From: a virus
DNA length: 53,627 nucleotides
Reading direction: 5' to 3' (one strand)
IMG/VR virus record: IMGVR_UViG_3300012984_000020
Location: 1 to 53,627 of that record
Below are positions 1 through 8,755 of this stretch, piece by piece (positions within the stretch are counted from its first letter, which is position 1; every line of letters starts with the position of its first letter). Position numbers and translations under genes: made by a program. The notes beneath the pieces were generated by a model. It was not told the DNA's origin, searched no databases, and was given only the letters and a program-made list of their open reading frames with translations.

Positions 1-1
1 C

Positions 2-943
2 AATCCCGACGTGGCGTTCGATACGGCATGGAAATACATGCAGGTCGGCCCGCTGCAGCGGCTGATGCCGGGCGGGGCGATCGTCATGATCGGCACGCGC
101 TGGGGCAAGAAAGACCCCATCGGACGCGCCTTGTCGTGGGCGCAGGAGAACGCCGAGAGCCTGCCCTGGAACGAGGTGCGGTTCCCGGCCATCCTCCCCA
201 GCGGGAAGAGCTTGTGGCCCGAGCAGTGGCCCGTCGAGCAGCTGCTCGCCAAGAAGGCCGGCATGCAGCCCCAGTACTGGGCGGCCCAGTACGTGCAGGA
301 GCCGCACCATGAAGAAGGGGCTCTCCTGAAACGCGACTGGTGGCAGCTGTGGCCCAAGGACAAGCCACCGGCCGTGCACTACGTGATCCAGTCGTGGGAC
401 ACGGCGCACGACACCAAGACGACCAACGATTACAGCGCGTGCACGACCTGGGGTGTGTGGTTCAACGAGATCACCAACCGGGACGAGATCATCCTGATGG
501 ATGCCATCCGCGGCCGGTGGGAGTTTCCGCAGCTGAAGGAGAAGGCCCAGGCCCACTACAGGGACTGGGAGCCGGACGAACTCATCATCGAGAAGAAGGC
601 ATCAGGCGGCCCGCTGATACAGGAGTTCCGCCAGGGCGGTACGCCGGTGACGGAGGTCACGCCCAGTCGCGGCAAGGCCGGCACGTCTAACGATAAGCGT
701 GCACGGACCAACGCGGTCGCGCCGATCTTCGCTGACAAGATGGTCTGGGCGCCCGACCGGCGCTGGGCCAGCGAGGTCATCGAGGAGTGCAGCGAGTTCC
801 CCTACGGCGAGTTCGACGACAGGCACGACACGGTCACGCAGGCCATCCAGCGCTTCCGCAACGGCGGGTTCCTGCGCCTGTCCACCGACCCCCGAGACGA
901 CGAGGATGCGCTCACACGCCGCAGGCGGCGAGAATACTACTGA
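2..943 (+). CDS. terL: Terminase large subunit, C-terminal part (5' end outside window)
   Basis: DNA-packaging motor subunit. The reading frame is open from the first codon of the window, so only the last 313 residues are seen; the Walker A region lies upstream. Visible are the end of the ATPase domain (VMIGTRWGKKDPIG, a coupling-motif region) and the RNase H-fold nuclease domain, with its acidic start QSWDTAHD, a second segment around LIIEKKASGGPLIQEF, and late acidic residues in FPYGEFDDRHDTVTQA. The basic tail ends RRRRREYY. The portal gene follows 26 bases later, the usual packaging order. Family assignment is secure; the packaging mechanism (headful or cos) cannot be told from this part. 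Confidence 0.92.
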   Translation, partial: NPDVAFDTAWKYMQVGPLQRLMPGGAIVMIGTRWGKKDPIGRALSWAQENAESLPWNEVRFPAILPSGKSLWPEQWPVEQLLAKKAGMQPQYWAAQYVQEPHHEEGALLKRDWWQLWPKDKPPAVHYVIQSWDTAHDTKTTNDYSACTTWGVWFNEITNRDEIILMDAIRGRWEFPQLKEKAQAHYRDWEPDELIIEKKASGGPLIQEFRQGGTPVTEVTPSRGKAGTSNDKRARTNAVAPIFADKMVWAPDRRWASEVIEECSEFPYGEFDDRHDTVTQAIQRFRNGGFLRLSTDPRDDEDALTRRRRREYY

Positions 944-969
944 GCCGCCCTCACCCCCAGGAGCCAACC

Positions 970-3546
970 ATGAACGTCGCCAAAAGCCTTTCTCTTGCCC
1001 CACAGGGCCTGTCCGCGCTCGCACCTGCGGCCAACGACGAGCCGCTGATCGAGATCGAGATCGTCGATGAAGCGGACTCGGACGACCCGGAGAGTGATGC
1101 CTTGGCGGCCGCGGCTGCGGCCTTGGAGCCCCCTGCGTTCGGCGACAACCTGCTCGACCTGATCGACGACCAAGACCTGTCGCGCCTCAACGGCGAGATG
1201 GATCAGTGGGTTGATGAGGACCGGCGCAGCCGGCAGGACTGGGAGGACACCTACCGCGAGGGTCTGAAACTGCTGGGCCTCAAGTACGAGGAGCGCATGG
1301 ACCCGTGGGAGAACGCCTGCGGCGTCACGCACCCCATGATTACCGAGGCGGTGGTGCGCTTCCAGTCCGAGACCATCATGGAGACCTTCCCCGCGGCCGG
1401 GCCGGTCGCCATCAAGATCATCGGGGAAGAAACACTACAGAAGAAAGAGGCCGGCGCGCGCGTCAAGGCCGAGATGAACTACCAGCTGACCGAGAAGATG
1501 ATCGAGTTCCGCAGCGAGCACGAGAAGATGCTGTGGAACTTGTCACCCGTCGGCTGCGCGTTCAAGAAGGTCTACTTCGACCCGATGCTGGGCCGGCAGG
1601 CCAGCACCTTCGTGCCGGCCGAGGACATCATCATGCCCTACGGTGCATCGAACGTGTATTCGGCTGAGCGCGTGACGCACCGCATGCGCAAGACCGAGAC
1701 CGAGATGGAGGCGCTGATCGCCGCGGGCTTCTACAGCGACAAGGCCATGCTTGGCACGCCCATGCGCATCTTGGACGAGATTCAGGAGGCCAAGGACAAG
1801 GAGACCGGCTTCAGCAACCTCACGTCCGAGGGCTACGAGGTCTATGAGATGCAGGTCTCGATGGTGTTCGAGGGCCTGGAGGAAGACGACCTGCCGCGGC
1901 CCTACGTCATCAGCAAGATTCGCGGCGGCGACATGCTGTCGATCCGCCGGAACTGGGAGGAGAACGACAAGCTGCCGCTGCGCCGCCAGCACTTCGTCCA
2001 GTACGACTACATCCCCGGCTTCGGCCCCTACGGTTACGGCCTGTTCCACCTGATCGGTGGGTATGCCAAGTCGGCCACCAGCCTGCTGCGCCAGCTGATC
2101 GACGCCGGCACGCTCAGCAACCTCCCCGGTGGCTTGAAGACCAAAGGTCTCAGGATTAAGGGGGACGACGTGCCCATCTCCCCCGGCGAGTGGCGCGACG
2201 TGGACATCCCCTCGGGTGTGCTCAAGGACAACGTGATGCCGCTCCCCTACAAGGAGCCCAGCATCGTGCTGGCGGGCCTGTTGGACAAGCTGATCGAGGA
2301 CGGCCGGCGGCTGCCGGGCACGGCCGACATGAAGATCAGCGACATGTCCGCACAGACCCCGGTGGGCACCACGCTGGCCCTGCTGGAGCGCCAGCTGAAG
2401 GTGATGTCCGCCGTCCAGGCCCGCACGCACAACAGCCTCAAGATCGAGTTGAAGCTCATCAAGGGCGTCATCCGCGACAGCGGCGACGACGACTACAGCT
2501 ACGAGACGACGGCGCCGGTGCCGGGCTCCAAGCAGGCCGACTTCATGCTGGTGGACATCATCCCGGTGAGCGACCCGAGCGCCGCCACGATGAGCCAGCG
2601 GGTCGTGCAGTACCAAGCCGCCATCCAGCTGTCGGCCCAGGCCCCGCAGGTCTACGACCTCCCCGAGTTGCACCGCGGCATGCTGGAGGTGCTGGGCATC
2701 AAGAACGCCGCCAAGCTGGTGCCGCTCAAGCAGGAGGCCGTGCCGACGGACCCGGTCAGCGAGAACATGAACGTGCTGATGGGCAAGCCCGTCAAGGCGT
2801 TCATGCCCCAGGATCACGGTGCCCACCTCGCCGTGCACCAAGCCATGCTGCAAGACCCGGTGGTCATGCAGTCGCTGGGCCAGAACCCGCAGGCCCCGAT
2901 GCTGATGCAGGCCATGCAGGCGCACATCGCCGAGCACGTCGCCTACCAGTACCGCCAGCAGGTCGAGCAGGCGATGGGTCAGCCGCTGCCCGATCCGGGT
3001 CAAGCGATGGCCCCAGAACAAGAACAAGCTCTCGCGGCTGCAATGGCACAAGCAGCGCAACAAGTGGCGCAGCAGCACCAGCAGCAGGCCCAGGCCCAGC
3101 AGGCGCAGCAACAGCAGCAAGACCCGATGTACCAGCTGCAGGTGCGCGCGCTGGATCAGCGCGATCGGGAGCTTGGAATCAAGGAAAACGAGATGAAGGT
3201 CAAGGCCACCAACATGGCCGACCAGACCGAGCTTGGCGAGAAGAAGCTGGCCGTGGACGCCGCCGACAAGGCCGACAAGATCGACCTCCAGGCCGCGAAG
3301 CTGCGGCAGGCCGGCGAGCTTGGCGAGCAGCAGGTCGAGGTCAAGGCCCTGCAGGTGGGCATGATGGGCCGCGCCCAGGATCAGCAGCTGCTGGCCCAGG
3401 ACCGGGCGAACGCCGAGCGCGAGGTCAACGAGATGCAGGCCGAGCACGACGCCAACGACATCGGCGAGAGCGGTGGCCCGGCGCCGACCAAGAAGCCAGC
3501 CGAGCCGGCCGAGCCCGCAGCCCCGGCTGAAGGAGCGGCCGAATGA
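970..3546 (+). CDS. Portal protein
   Basis: Forms the dodecameric ring at the capsid vertex through which DNA enters and leaves. The 858-residue product lies directly after the terminase gene. The ATG at 970 is preceded by CAGGAGCC. The N-terminus is acidic (residues 20-50), and the core carries portal-like segments such as NLPGGLKTKGLRIKGDD and GTADMKISDMSAQTPVGTT. Roughly residues 670-720 are Gln/Ala-rich, followed by a long charged coiled coil and a Pro/Ala/Glu tail, a common barrel extension in podovirus portals. The last codons overlap the next gene (ATGA). Confidence 0.88.
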   Translation: MNVAKSLSLAPQGLSALAPAANDEPLIEIEIVDEADSDDPESDALAAAAAALEPPAFGDNLLDLIDDQDLSRLNGEMDQWVDEDRRSRQDWEDTYREGLKLLGLKYEERMDPWENACGVTHPMITEAVVRFQSETIMETFPAAGPVAIKIIGEETLQKKEAGARVKAEMNYQLTEKMIEFRSEHEKMLWNLSPVGCAFKKVYFDPMLGRQASTFVPAEDIIMPYGASNVYSAERVTHRMRKTETEMEALIAAGFYSDKAMLGTPMRILDEIQEAKDKETGFSNLTSEGYEVYEMQVSMVFEGLEEDDLPRPYVISKIRGGDMLSIRRNWEENDKLPLRRQHFVQYDYIPGFGPYGYGLFHLIGGYAKSATSLLRQLIDAGTLSNLPGGLKTKGLRIKGDDVPISPGEWRDVDIPSGVLKDNVMPLPYKEPSIVLAGLLDKLIEDGRRLPGTADMKISDMSAQTPVGTTLALLERQLKVMSAVQARTHNSLKIELKLIKGVIRDSGDDDYSYETTAPVPGSKQADFMLVDIIPVSDPSAATMSQRVVQYQAAIQLSAQAPQVYDLPELHRGMLEVLGIKNAAKLVPLKQEAVPTDPVSENMNVLMGKPVKAFMPQDHGAHLAVHQAMLQDPVVMQSLGQNPQAPMLMQAMQAHIAEHVAYQYRQQVEQAMGQPLPDPGQAMAPEQEQALAAAMAQAAQQVAQQHQQQAQAQQAQQQQQDPMYQLQVRALDQRDRELGIKENEMKVKATNMADQTELGEKKLAVDAADKADKIDLQAAKLRQAGELGEQQVEVKALQVGMMGRAQDQQLLAQDRANAEREVNEMQAEHDANDIGESGGPAPTKKPAEPAEPAAPAEGAAE

Positions 3547-3758
3547 AGGATCAGCCACCGCGCAACGGTGCAGAATTACACAACGCGCTGAAGGAGGAAA
3601 TCCAGATGCGCGCAGATGCTTTGGTCCGCGGTTCGCCGAAGGACTATGCGGAGTATCAAAAACTCGTCGGGGTGATCTCGGGTCTAAGCCTCGCCGAGCA
3701 AATGCTGAAAGACCTGCTGGAAAGAGACAACGATGACGACGGTTATAGCCCCACCTGA
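3543..3758 (+). CDS. Small hypothetical protein between portal and GroES-like gene
   Basis: A 71-residue, charged, probably helical protein that starts on the ATGA overlapping the portal stop, so it is likely translationally coupled. It has an amphipathic middle (EEIQMRADALVRG) and an Asp-rich tail. Its last 26 bases overlap the next gene. I do not recognise the family; position suggests a head-assembly accessory. Confidence 0.65.
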   Translation: MKDQPPRNGAELHNALKEEIQMRADALVRGSPKDYAEYQKLVGVISGLSLAEQMLKDLLERDNDDDGYSPT

Positions 3759-4164
3759 AGGACTGATTCTCCCGCCCGGGATTCAACGCATCAACGAGCC
3801 CGACGCCGACGCCACCGACGAGCAGAAGGCCAGTGCGCTGCCGGTGCCCACCGGCTTCCGCATCCTGTGCATCGTGCCCGCCGCCAAGGACGTGCACGAC
3901 GACTCGGTGATCCTGAAGGCTAAGCAGACGATGGAGGACGAGGAGAGCGGCACCACGGTGCTGTTCGTGCTCGCCGTCGGTCCTGACGCCTACAAAGACC
4001 CGGCGCGCTTCCCCAGCGGGCCGTGGTGCAAGGCCGGCGACTTCATCTTGGTGCGGCGCTACGCCGGCACCAAGTTCAAGATTTTCGGCAAACGCTTCAG
4101 GGTCATCAACGATGACCAAGTCGAGTGTGTCGTGTCCGATCCCCGTGGCGTTGAAGGAGCATAA
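3733..4164 (+). CDS. GroES-like co-chaperonin-fold protein
   Basis: The 143-residue product has a GroES-like layout. A strand reads GFRILCIVP, followed by a mobile-loop-like acidic stretch (KQTMEDEESGTTVLF). Then come VLAVGPDAYKD, the characteristic KAGDFILVRRYAGTKFKIFGK and a closing strand RVINDDQVECVV. Phage GroES-like proteins (T4 gp31 is the classic case) redirect the host GroEL towards capsid protein folding. The gene sits between portal and capsid genes, as expected for that role. The function is inferred from fold resemblance; a structural head protein with the same fold is possible. Confidence 0.7.
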   Translation: MTTVIAPPEGLILPPGIQRINEPDADATDEQKASALPVPTGFRILCIVPAAKDVHDDSVILKAKQTMEDEESGTTVLFVLAVGPDAYKDPARFPSGPWCKAGDFILVRRYAGTKFKIFGKRFRVINDDQVECVVSDPRGVEGA

Positions 4165-4166
4165 CC

Positions 4167-5153
4167 ATGCCGAACCCCAAGCAAGACGATGACGAAGAGA
4201 TCACCATCATCGACGGTGCTGATGGCACTCACCGGGCCAACGGCAAGGCCGCGGCCGCCGAGGACGAGATCGAGATCATCGATGACACCCCCGAGAAGGA
4301 CCGGGGTCGCAAGCCCCTGGACCGCGAGGTCAAAGACCCGGATGACGAGGAACTGGCCCAGTACTCGGCCGGCGTCAAGGGCCGCATCAGCGAGTTGACG
4401 CATGCACGGCACGATGAACGGCGTGCAAGGGAGGCGGCAGAACGGGAACGGGATGAAGCCGTCCGTGCCTCCCAGGCCCTGCTGGCGCAGAACCGCCAGC
4501 TGGCCCAGCGCACGACCAACGGCGAGACCCACCTCATCGCCGCGTCCAAGGCGGCCGCCGAGGCGGCAGTCGAGGCCGCGCGCGGGAAGCTGCGTGCCGC
4601 CAAGGAGGCGTTCGATACCGACGCCGAGATGGCCGCCAACGAGGAACTGCTGGAGGCCAAGATCAGGGTGCGCGAGGTCGAGCGCTTCAAGCCGCCCCCT
4701 GTACAGAAGGCCGAGGATGTTGTACAACTCGCGCCTATACAGGCCCAGTCTGACCCGGTTGACCAAAAGACGCTGCGCTGGCAGGCAAAAAACCAGTGGT
4801 TCGGGACAGACGGCAACGAGGAAATGACCAGCTTCGCGCTCGGGCTTCATCAGAAGCTCGTGAAAGCCGGCGTTGATCCTCGCTCTGACGAGTACTTCCA
4901 GAAAGTCGATGGCCGACTGCACGAGGTCTTCCCCGATTTCTTCGGCGAGAAGGCAGCGCGCGACGAGCCCGACGACCGCTCCCAGCAGCGCACCCAACAG
5001 CGCACCAGCCCCGTGGCCTCCGCGTCACGTTCGGCAGCAGGTGTGACCAAAGTCCGGCTTACCCAGTCGCAACTCTCGCTGGCTAAGAAGTTCGGCATCA
5101 CACCCCAACAATATGCGCAAGAAGTCGCCAAACTGGAGCAGAAAAATGGCTGA
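4167..5153 (+). CDS. Putative capsid scaffolding protein
   Basis: A 328-residue protein with a very acidic N-terminus (DDDEEITIIDGADG), a predicted long coiled coil at about residues 75-175 rich in Ala, Glu and Arg, and a basic, Gln-rich C-terminal helix (LTQSQLSLAKKFGITPQQYA). Charge layout, length and place between portal and capsid genes match phage scaffolding proteins, which bind capsid subunits by a basic C-terminal helix and leave before packaging. No protease motif was seen. ATG at 4167 follows GAAGGAGCATAACC. Confidence 0.6.
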   Translation: MPNPKQDDDEEITIIDGADGTHRANGKAAAAEDEIEIIDDTPEKDRGRKPLDREVKDPDDEELAQYSAGVKGRISELTHARHDERRAREAAERERDEAVRASQALLAQNRQLAQRTTNGETHLIAASKAAAEAAVEAARGKLRAAKEAFDTDAEMAANEELLEAKIRVREVERFKPPPVQKAEDVVQLAPIQAQSDPVDQKTLRWQAKNQWFGTDGNEEMTSFALGLHQKLVKAGVDPRSDEYFQKVDGRLHEVFPDFFGEKAARDEPDDRSQQRTQQRTSPVASASRSAAGVTKVRLTQSQLSLAKKFGITPQQYAQEVAKLEQKNG

Positions 5154-5598
5154 AACTCGTACCCCCCGCGAGCAAGACACTCGCGCAGAAGAAGCTCGTG
5201 AGGAGTCCTACATCCCCCCGAGCACCTTGCCAGTGCCGAACCCCGAACCAGGGTTCAGCTTTCACTGGGTTGCCACGCACGTTTTGGGCGCGGCGGACCC
5301 CACCAACGTCAGCATGAAGCTGCGCGACGGTTGGGTGCCGGTGAAGGCAGCAGACCATCCCGAGATGCAGATCGCCGGCAGTGCCGGCAGCGGCAACATC
5401 GAGATCGGTGGGCTGATGCTGTGCAAGATGCCCACGAAACGGTATCTGGCCCGCAAGGCTTACTACGAGGCGCAAGCCCGTCAGCAGATGCAGTCGGTGG
5501 ACACGGCTCTCATGAAGAACAACGACCCTCGCATGCCCATCTTCGTGGAACGCAAGTCCAAGACGACGCGCGGCGAGACTTTCGGCAACGGCTCTTAA
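5146..5598 (+). CDS. Hypothetical head-module protein
   Basis: A 150-residue protein whose ATG at 5146 overlaps the end of the scaffold gene by 8 bases, with GGAG 8 bases upstream. The N-terminus is acidic and disordered; the middle contains FHWVATHVLGAADPTNVSMK and a Gly-rich turn GSAGSGNIEIGG; the C-terminus is basic. Its place just before the putative decoration and capsid genes suggests a head-assembly or head-completion role, but I do not recognise the family. Confidence 0.65.
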   Translation: MAETRTPREQDTRAEEAREESYIPPSTLPVPNPEPGFSFHWVATHVLGAADPTNVSMKLRDGWVPVKAADHPEMQIAGSAGSGNIEIGGLMLCKMPTKRYLARKAYYEAQARQQMQSVDTALMKNNDPRMPIFVERKSKTTRGETFGNGS

Positions 5599-5610
5599 AG
5601 GAGACAGTCA

Positions 5611-6216
5611 ATGTCTGCTATTGCTACCCCCTACGGGCTTCGCCCCGTAAAGCGCATGGACGGCCTGCCCTATGCCGGCGCTGTCAGCGAGTTCGAGATC
5701 AACCCCGCGGGTCATGCGAACAACATCTTCAACGGCTCCATCGTGGCGCTGGACACCAATGGCTACATCGTCCTGATGACGGCCACGGGTGCTGACGCTG
5801 CGGCGAACGCATTCCCGGCCGGCACCATCGGTGTCGCCGTCGGTTTCGAGTTCGTCAACGCACAGGGCCAGCTGCAGTTCTCGCAGTACTACCCGGCCAA
5901 CTACGTCGCCCCCGTGGGCACGAAGATCAAGGCCAAGGTGGTTGCCGACCCCGACGTGCTGTTCCAGGGTCAGATGGACGGCCCGGCGCTGCAAGCATCG
6001 CTTGCCGCCAATACGTTCCTGGCCGCGGGTCAGACCTCGGCCTCGGGTAACGTGCGCACCGGCAATTCCAACGCAGCGTTGGAATCGACGGTCATCACGG
6101 GTGCCGCTGGCTTCCGTGTCGTCGCGCTCCTCTCGCCGCCAACCGACGCCTTCGGCGACGTGCTGGTGAAGTTCAACCCCGGCCAGCACAGCTATCTCAA
6201 CGCTGTCGGCATCTGA
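5611..6216 (+). CDS. Putative capsid decoration protein
   Basis: A 201-residue protein rich in Ala, Gly, Val and Asn, with the look of a beta-sheet virion protein (TPYGLRPVKRMDGLPYAGAV near the start). It lies immediately before the major capsid gene with a strong AAAGGAGACA ribosome site, as expected of a protein made in high amounts. Phages often encode a decoration or cement protein here. The role is inferred from position and composition; a capsid-fibre base is an alternative. Confidence 0.55.
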   Translation: MSAIATPYGLRPVKRMDGLPYAGAVSEFEINPAGHANNIFNGSIVALDTNGYIVLMTATGADAAANAFPAGTIGVAVGFEFVNAQGQLQFSQYYPANYVAPVGTKIKAKVVADPDVLFQGQMDGPALQASLAANTFLAAGQTSASGNVRTGNSNAALESTVITGAAGFRVVALLSPPTDAFGDVLVKFNPGQHSYLNAVGI

Positions 6217-6228
6217 GGAGCACGCATC

Positions 6229-7158
6229 ATGGCAATCTCTCGTGCACAACTCATGAAGGAACTGCTCCCCGGGCTGAACGCCTTGTTCGGCCTGGAGTAC
6301 AAGCAGTATGCTGAAGAGCACAAGGAAATCTTCGACACCGAAAGCTCCGAGCGTTCGTTCGAGGAAGAAGTGAAGCTGTCGGGCTTCGGCGCCGCCCCGG
6401 TCAAGGCCGAAGGTGATGCGCTGTCGTACGACAACGCACAGGAAGCCTTCACGGCTCGATACGTCCACGAGACGATCGCGCTGGGCTTCAGCATCACGGA
6501 AGAAGCGGTCGAAGACAACCTCTATGACTCGCTGTCGGCGCGCTACACCAAGGCGCTGGCCCGTGCGATGGCCTACACCAAGCAGGTCAAGGCCGCGGCC
6601 GTGCTGAACAACGGCTTCAACGGCAACTTCGCTGGTGGCGACGGCGTCTCGCTGTTCGGCAACAACGCGGCGCTGGCCCGCGTCGGGCACCCGCTGGTGG
6701 GTGGTGGCGTCAACTTCAACAGCCCGCCGGTTGGCGTGGACCTGAACGAGACCGCGGTCGAGTCGGCGATCATCCAGATCGCAGCCTGGACCGATGAGCG
6801 CGGCCTGCTGATCGCAGCCAAGCCCCGCAAGATGATCGTGCCGCCGGGCCAGATGTTCAATGCTACGCGGCTGCTGCAGTCCGAGGGCCGCACCGCGACC
6901 GCGGACAACGACATCAACGCGATCCGCAATCTGTCGGCGATCCCCGGTGGCTATGGTGTGAACCACTTCCTGATGGACCCGAACAACTGGTTCATCAAGA
7001 CCGACGTGCCCAACGGCCTGAAGCACTTCAACCGTGTGGCGCTGAAGACCGGCATGGACGAGGACTTCGACACCGGCAACTGCCGCTACAAGGCCCGCGA
7101 GCGCTACAGTTTTGGTTGGTCGGACCCACTCGGAATCTGGGGCAGTAACCCAGCATAA
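6229..7158 (+). CDS. Major capsid protein
   Basis: A 309-residue protein with features of phage major head subunits of HK97-like fold: a charged N-terminal arm (LMKELLPGLNALFGLEYKQY), an E-loop-like acidic region (FEEEVKLSGFGAAPVKAEGD), a spine-helix-like segment (YTKALARAMAYTKQVKAAAVLNNGF) and a late P-loop/A-domain region ending DPLGIWGSNPA. It is the last gene before a strong terminator and sits at the canonical site after decoration and scaffold genes. GAGGAGCACGCATC precedes the ATG. Confidence 0.85.
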   Translation: MAISRAQLMKELLPGLNALFGLEYKQYAEEHKEIFDTESSERSFEEEVKLSGFGAAPVKAEGDALSYDNAQEAFTARYVHETIALGFSITEEAVEDNLYDSLSARYTKALARAMAYTKQVKAAAVLNNGFNGNFAGGDGVSLFGNNAALARVGHPLVGGGVNFNSPPVGVDLNETAVESAIIQIAAWTDERGLLIAAKPRKMIVPPGQMFNATRLLQSEGRTATADNDINAIRNLSAIPGGYGVNHFLMDPNNWFIKTDVPNGLKHFNRVALKTGMDEDFDTGNCRYKARERYSFGWSDPLGIWGSNPA

Positions 7159-7175
7159 CAGGCTTTTAGCCCTGT

Positions 7176-7201
7176 AAAAGCCCCCGAATAGGGGGCTTTT
7201 T
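7176..7201 (+). terminator. Rho-independent terminator after the capsid gene
   Basis: A perfect 10-bp stem (AAAAGCCCCC / GGGGGCTTTT) with a 5-base loop GAATA, followed by T. It starts 18 bases after the capsid stop and separates the head genes from the homing endonuclease and the tail genes. Confidence 0.9.
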
Positions 7202-7222
7202 AACGTCCGTTTGTGTTACTAT

Positions 7223-7247
7223 GTAGGCTGAACCACTTGGAGCCTAC
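7223..7247 (+). promoter_or_regulatory. Hairpin over the start of the homing endonuclease
   Basis: A perfect 7-bp inverted repeat, GTAGGCT and AGCCTAC, with an 11-base spacer. The 3' arm abuts the GTG start codon at 7248, and the GGAG ribosome site (7239-7242) lies partly in the loop and partly in the stem. In mRNA it could limit translation of the nuclease, as is known for T4 intron endonucleases. Confidence 0.6.
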
Positions 7248-8096
7248 GTGCACGTCATCTATCAAATCACCTGCACCGCGAACGGCAAGTTTTACATCGG
7301 CAGCACGGTCAACAAGGCCCAGCGTTGGAAGAAGCATCGCGGCGATCTCCGCAAGGGCATCCACAAGAACCGCAACATGCAGGCGTCGTGGAGCAAGTAC
7401 GGCGAAGATGCGTTCGTCTTCGTTGTGGTCGAGGAGGTGGCCGACCCGGTGCAGCTGATGGCAGCCGAACAGCGCCGGCTGGACGTATGCGTCGGCGATC
7501 CGCAGTGTTTCAACCACAACAAGTTCGCTGACGCACCGATGCGGGGGCTTTCTGGGCCAGACACGCCGAATTACGGGCGGCACTGGCCGCCCGAGGTGCG
7601 CGCCAAGATCAGCGCCAGTCTCAGCGGTGAGAAGCATCCGAACTGGGGTAAAGAGGCATCGCCCGAGGTGCGCGCAGCGCTCGCCAAAGCCAACGAGACA
7701 AACCCCTGGCGCGGCGCGGAGCACACCCCCGAGGCCAAGGCGAAGATCGGCGAAGCTGGCCGTGGCCGCCCTCAGTCGCTGCAGACACGCGCCAAGCGCA
7801 GCGCCACGCTGCAGGGGCATGAGGTCAGCACGCTGACGCGGTTGAAGATCAGCCAGTCGCTGCAGGGCGAGGGCAACTTCTGGTACGGCAAGAAGCGCGG
7901 CGCCGAGTTCAGCGCCAAGGTGTCCCGCCCCATCGTCGCCACCAACCCCGCCGGCTTGGAGTTCACCTATCCGAGCATCACGCGGCTGCGCGAGGTGCTG
8001 GACATGACGCCGACGACGATCAACCGGGCTTTGAAGGCGGGCGAACCCTTGACACGCGGGCCGCGATCGGGCTGGAGCTTCCGGTACGCGACGTAG
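7248..8096 (+). CDS. GIY-YIG homing endonuclease with NUMOD modules
   Basis: A 282-residue free-standing homing endonuclease. The N-terminal GIY-YIG nuclease domain is seen as VIYQITC...GKFYIGST (residues 3-20), with the conserved Arg in QRWKKHRGDL and a Glu in VVVEEV near residue 62. The middle holds tandem NUMOD3-like DNA-binding motifs (NYGRHW, HPNWGKE, NPWRGAEH). The C-terminus resembles a NUMOD1/IENR1 helix-turn-helix (YPSITRLREVLDMTPTTINRAL). Translation starts at GTG 7248 after TTGGAG. Such genes spread by cutting cognate intergenic sites; here it is inserted between the capsid and tail genes behind a terminator. Confidence 0.9.
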   Translation: MHVIYQITCTANGKFYIGSTVNKAQRWKKHRGDLRKGIHKNRNMQASWSKYGEDAFVFVVVEEVADPVQLMAAEQRRLDVCVGDPQCFNHNKFADAPMRGLSGPDTPNYGRHWPPEVRAKISASLSGEKHPNWGKEASPEVRAALAKANETNPWRGAEHTPEAKAKIGEAGRGRPQSLQTRAKRSATLQGHEVSTLTRLKISQSLQGEGNFWYGKKRGAEFSAKVSRPIVATNPAGLEFTYPSITRLREVLDMTPTTINRALKAGEPLTRGPRSGWSFRYAT

Positions 8097-8199
8097 GGGC
8101 GTACACTCGGCGCGTTACCGGGAATACACACCATCACGCCACGACTGGCCCGGCAGACGACATGCAGACGGGCGTGCATCACTCGCATGTGAGGAAACT

Positions 8200-8460
8200 A
8201 TGAGCCGCACAACCTTCTCAGGGCCTATTCGCTCGCTCGCCGGATTCGAGGGTCAAATCCTCCCGCCAGCCAGCGGTGGCGTTGCCGGCCCCGGTGTCAT
8301 CTTCACCGCCGTCCCCTCCGCCAGCCTGCCCGCACCCACCCCGGCCCTGGCCGGCGGCGTGATGATGGTGTTCGACAACGGCGCGGGCAACAATGAATGG
8401 TGCCTCGTCATCTGCACCGGCGCGGCGTGGGTGACGGCCACCGGCCAAGCGCTGACATAA
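8200..8460 (+). CDS. Small virion-module hypothetical protein
   Basis: An 86-residue Gly/Ala/Pro-rich protein with GAGGAAACT before the ATG. A short motif NEWCLVICTGAAWV near the end resembles beta-strand segments of fibre- or decoration-like proteins. The 103 bases before it (8097-8199) hold no convincing promoter. Family not recognised. Confidence 0.55.
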   Translation: MSRTTFSGPIRSLAGFEGQILPPASGGVAGPGVIFTAVPSASLPAPTPALAGGVMMVFDNGAGNNEWCLVICTGAAWVTATGQALT

Positions 8461-8470
8461 GGGGGTCCGC

Positions 8471-8746
8471 ATGGACACCGAAGTCACAGCCGTACGCATT
8501 GCCGGCGTTGCCAGCGGCCCGCTCTTTACGGGCCGCACCCGGCTCAAGGGCGTCGTCTTCTGCGCCACCGGCGCGGGCCAGCTGGAACTGCGCGACGGCA
8601 TCACCAACGCAGGCCCGGTGAAGCTGCTGCTCGATGTCGTGGCCGGCACGGGTGACGTGCAGATTCCCGGCGGCATCGTCTTCAAGGACGGCGTCTACGC
8701 CACCAGCAGCGGCCTGTTCGTCTCGGCCAACCTCTTGCTCGGCTAG
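8471..8746 (+). CDS. Small virion-module hypothetical protein
   Basis: A 91-residue protein with alternating hydrophobic strands (VTAVRIAGVASGPLF, LKGVVFCATGAGQLEL) and a Gly-rich turn, suggesting a compact beta fold. Start ATG 8471 follows AAGGGGGTCCGC. It ends on TAG fused to the next ribosome site. Family not recognised; a head or tail accessory is the likely role. Confidence 0.55.
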   Translation: MDTEVTAVRIAGVASGPLFTGRTRLKGVVFCATGAGQLELRDGITNAGPVKLLLDVVAGTGDVQIPGGIVFKDGVYATSSGLFVSANLLLG

Positions 8747-8755
8747 GAGCGCATC

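Noticed and set aside
1543-4119. Long antisense open frame (858 codons) opposite the portal gene
   Set aside because: High-GC shadow of the portal reading frame; composition is repetitive Leu/Arg/Gly with no domain and no ribosome site.
8097-8199. Possible promoter or attachment site after the homing endonuclease
   Set aside because: Only short imperfect inverted repeats (ATGCA/TGCAT) and no -10/-35 pair could be found.
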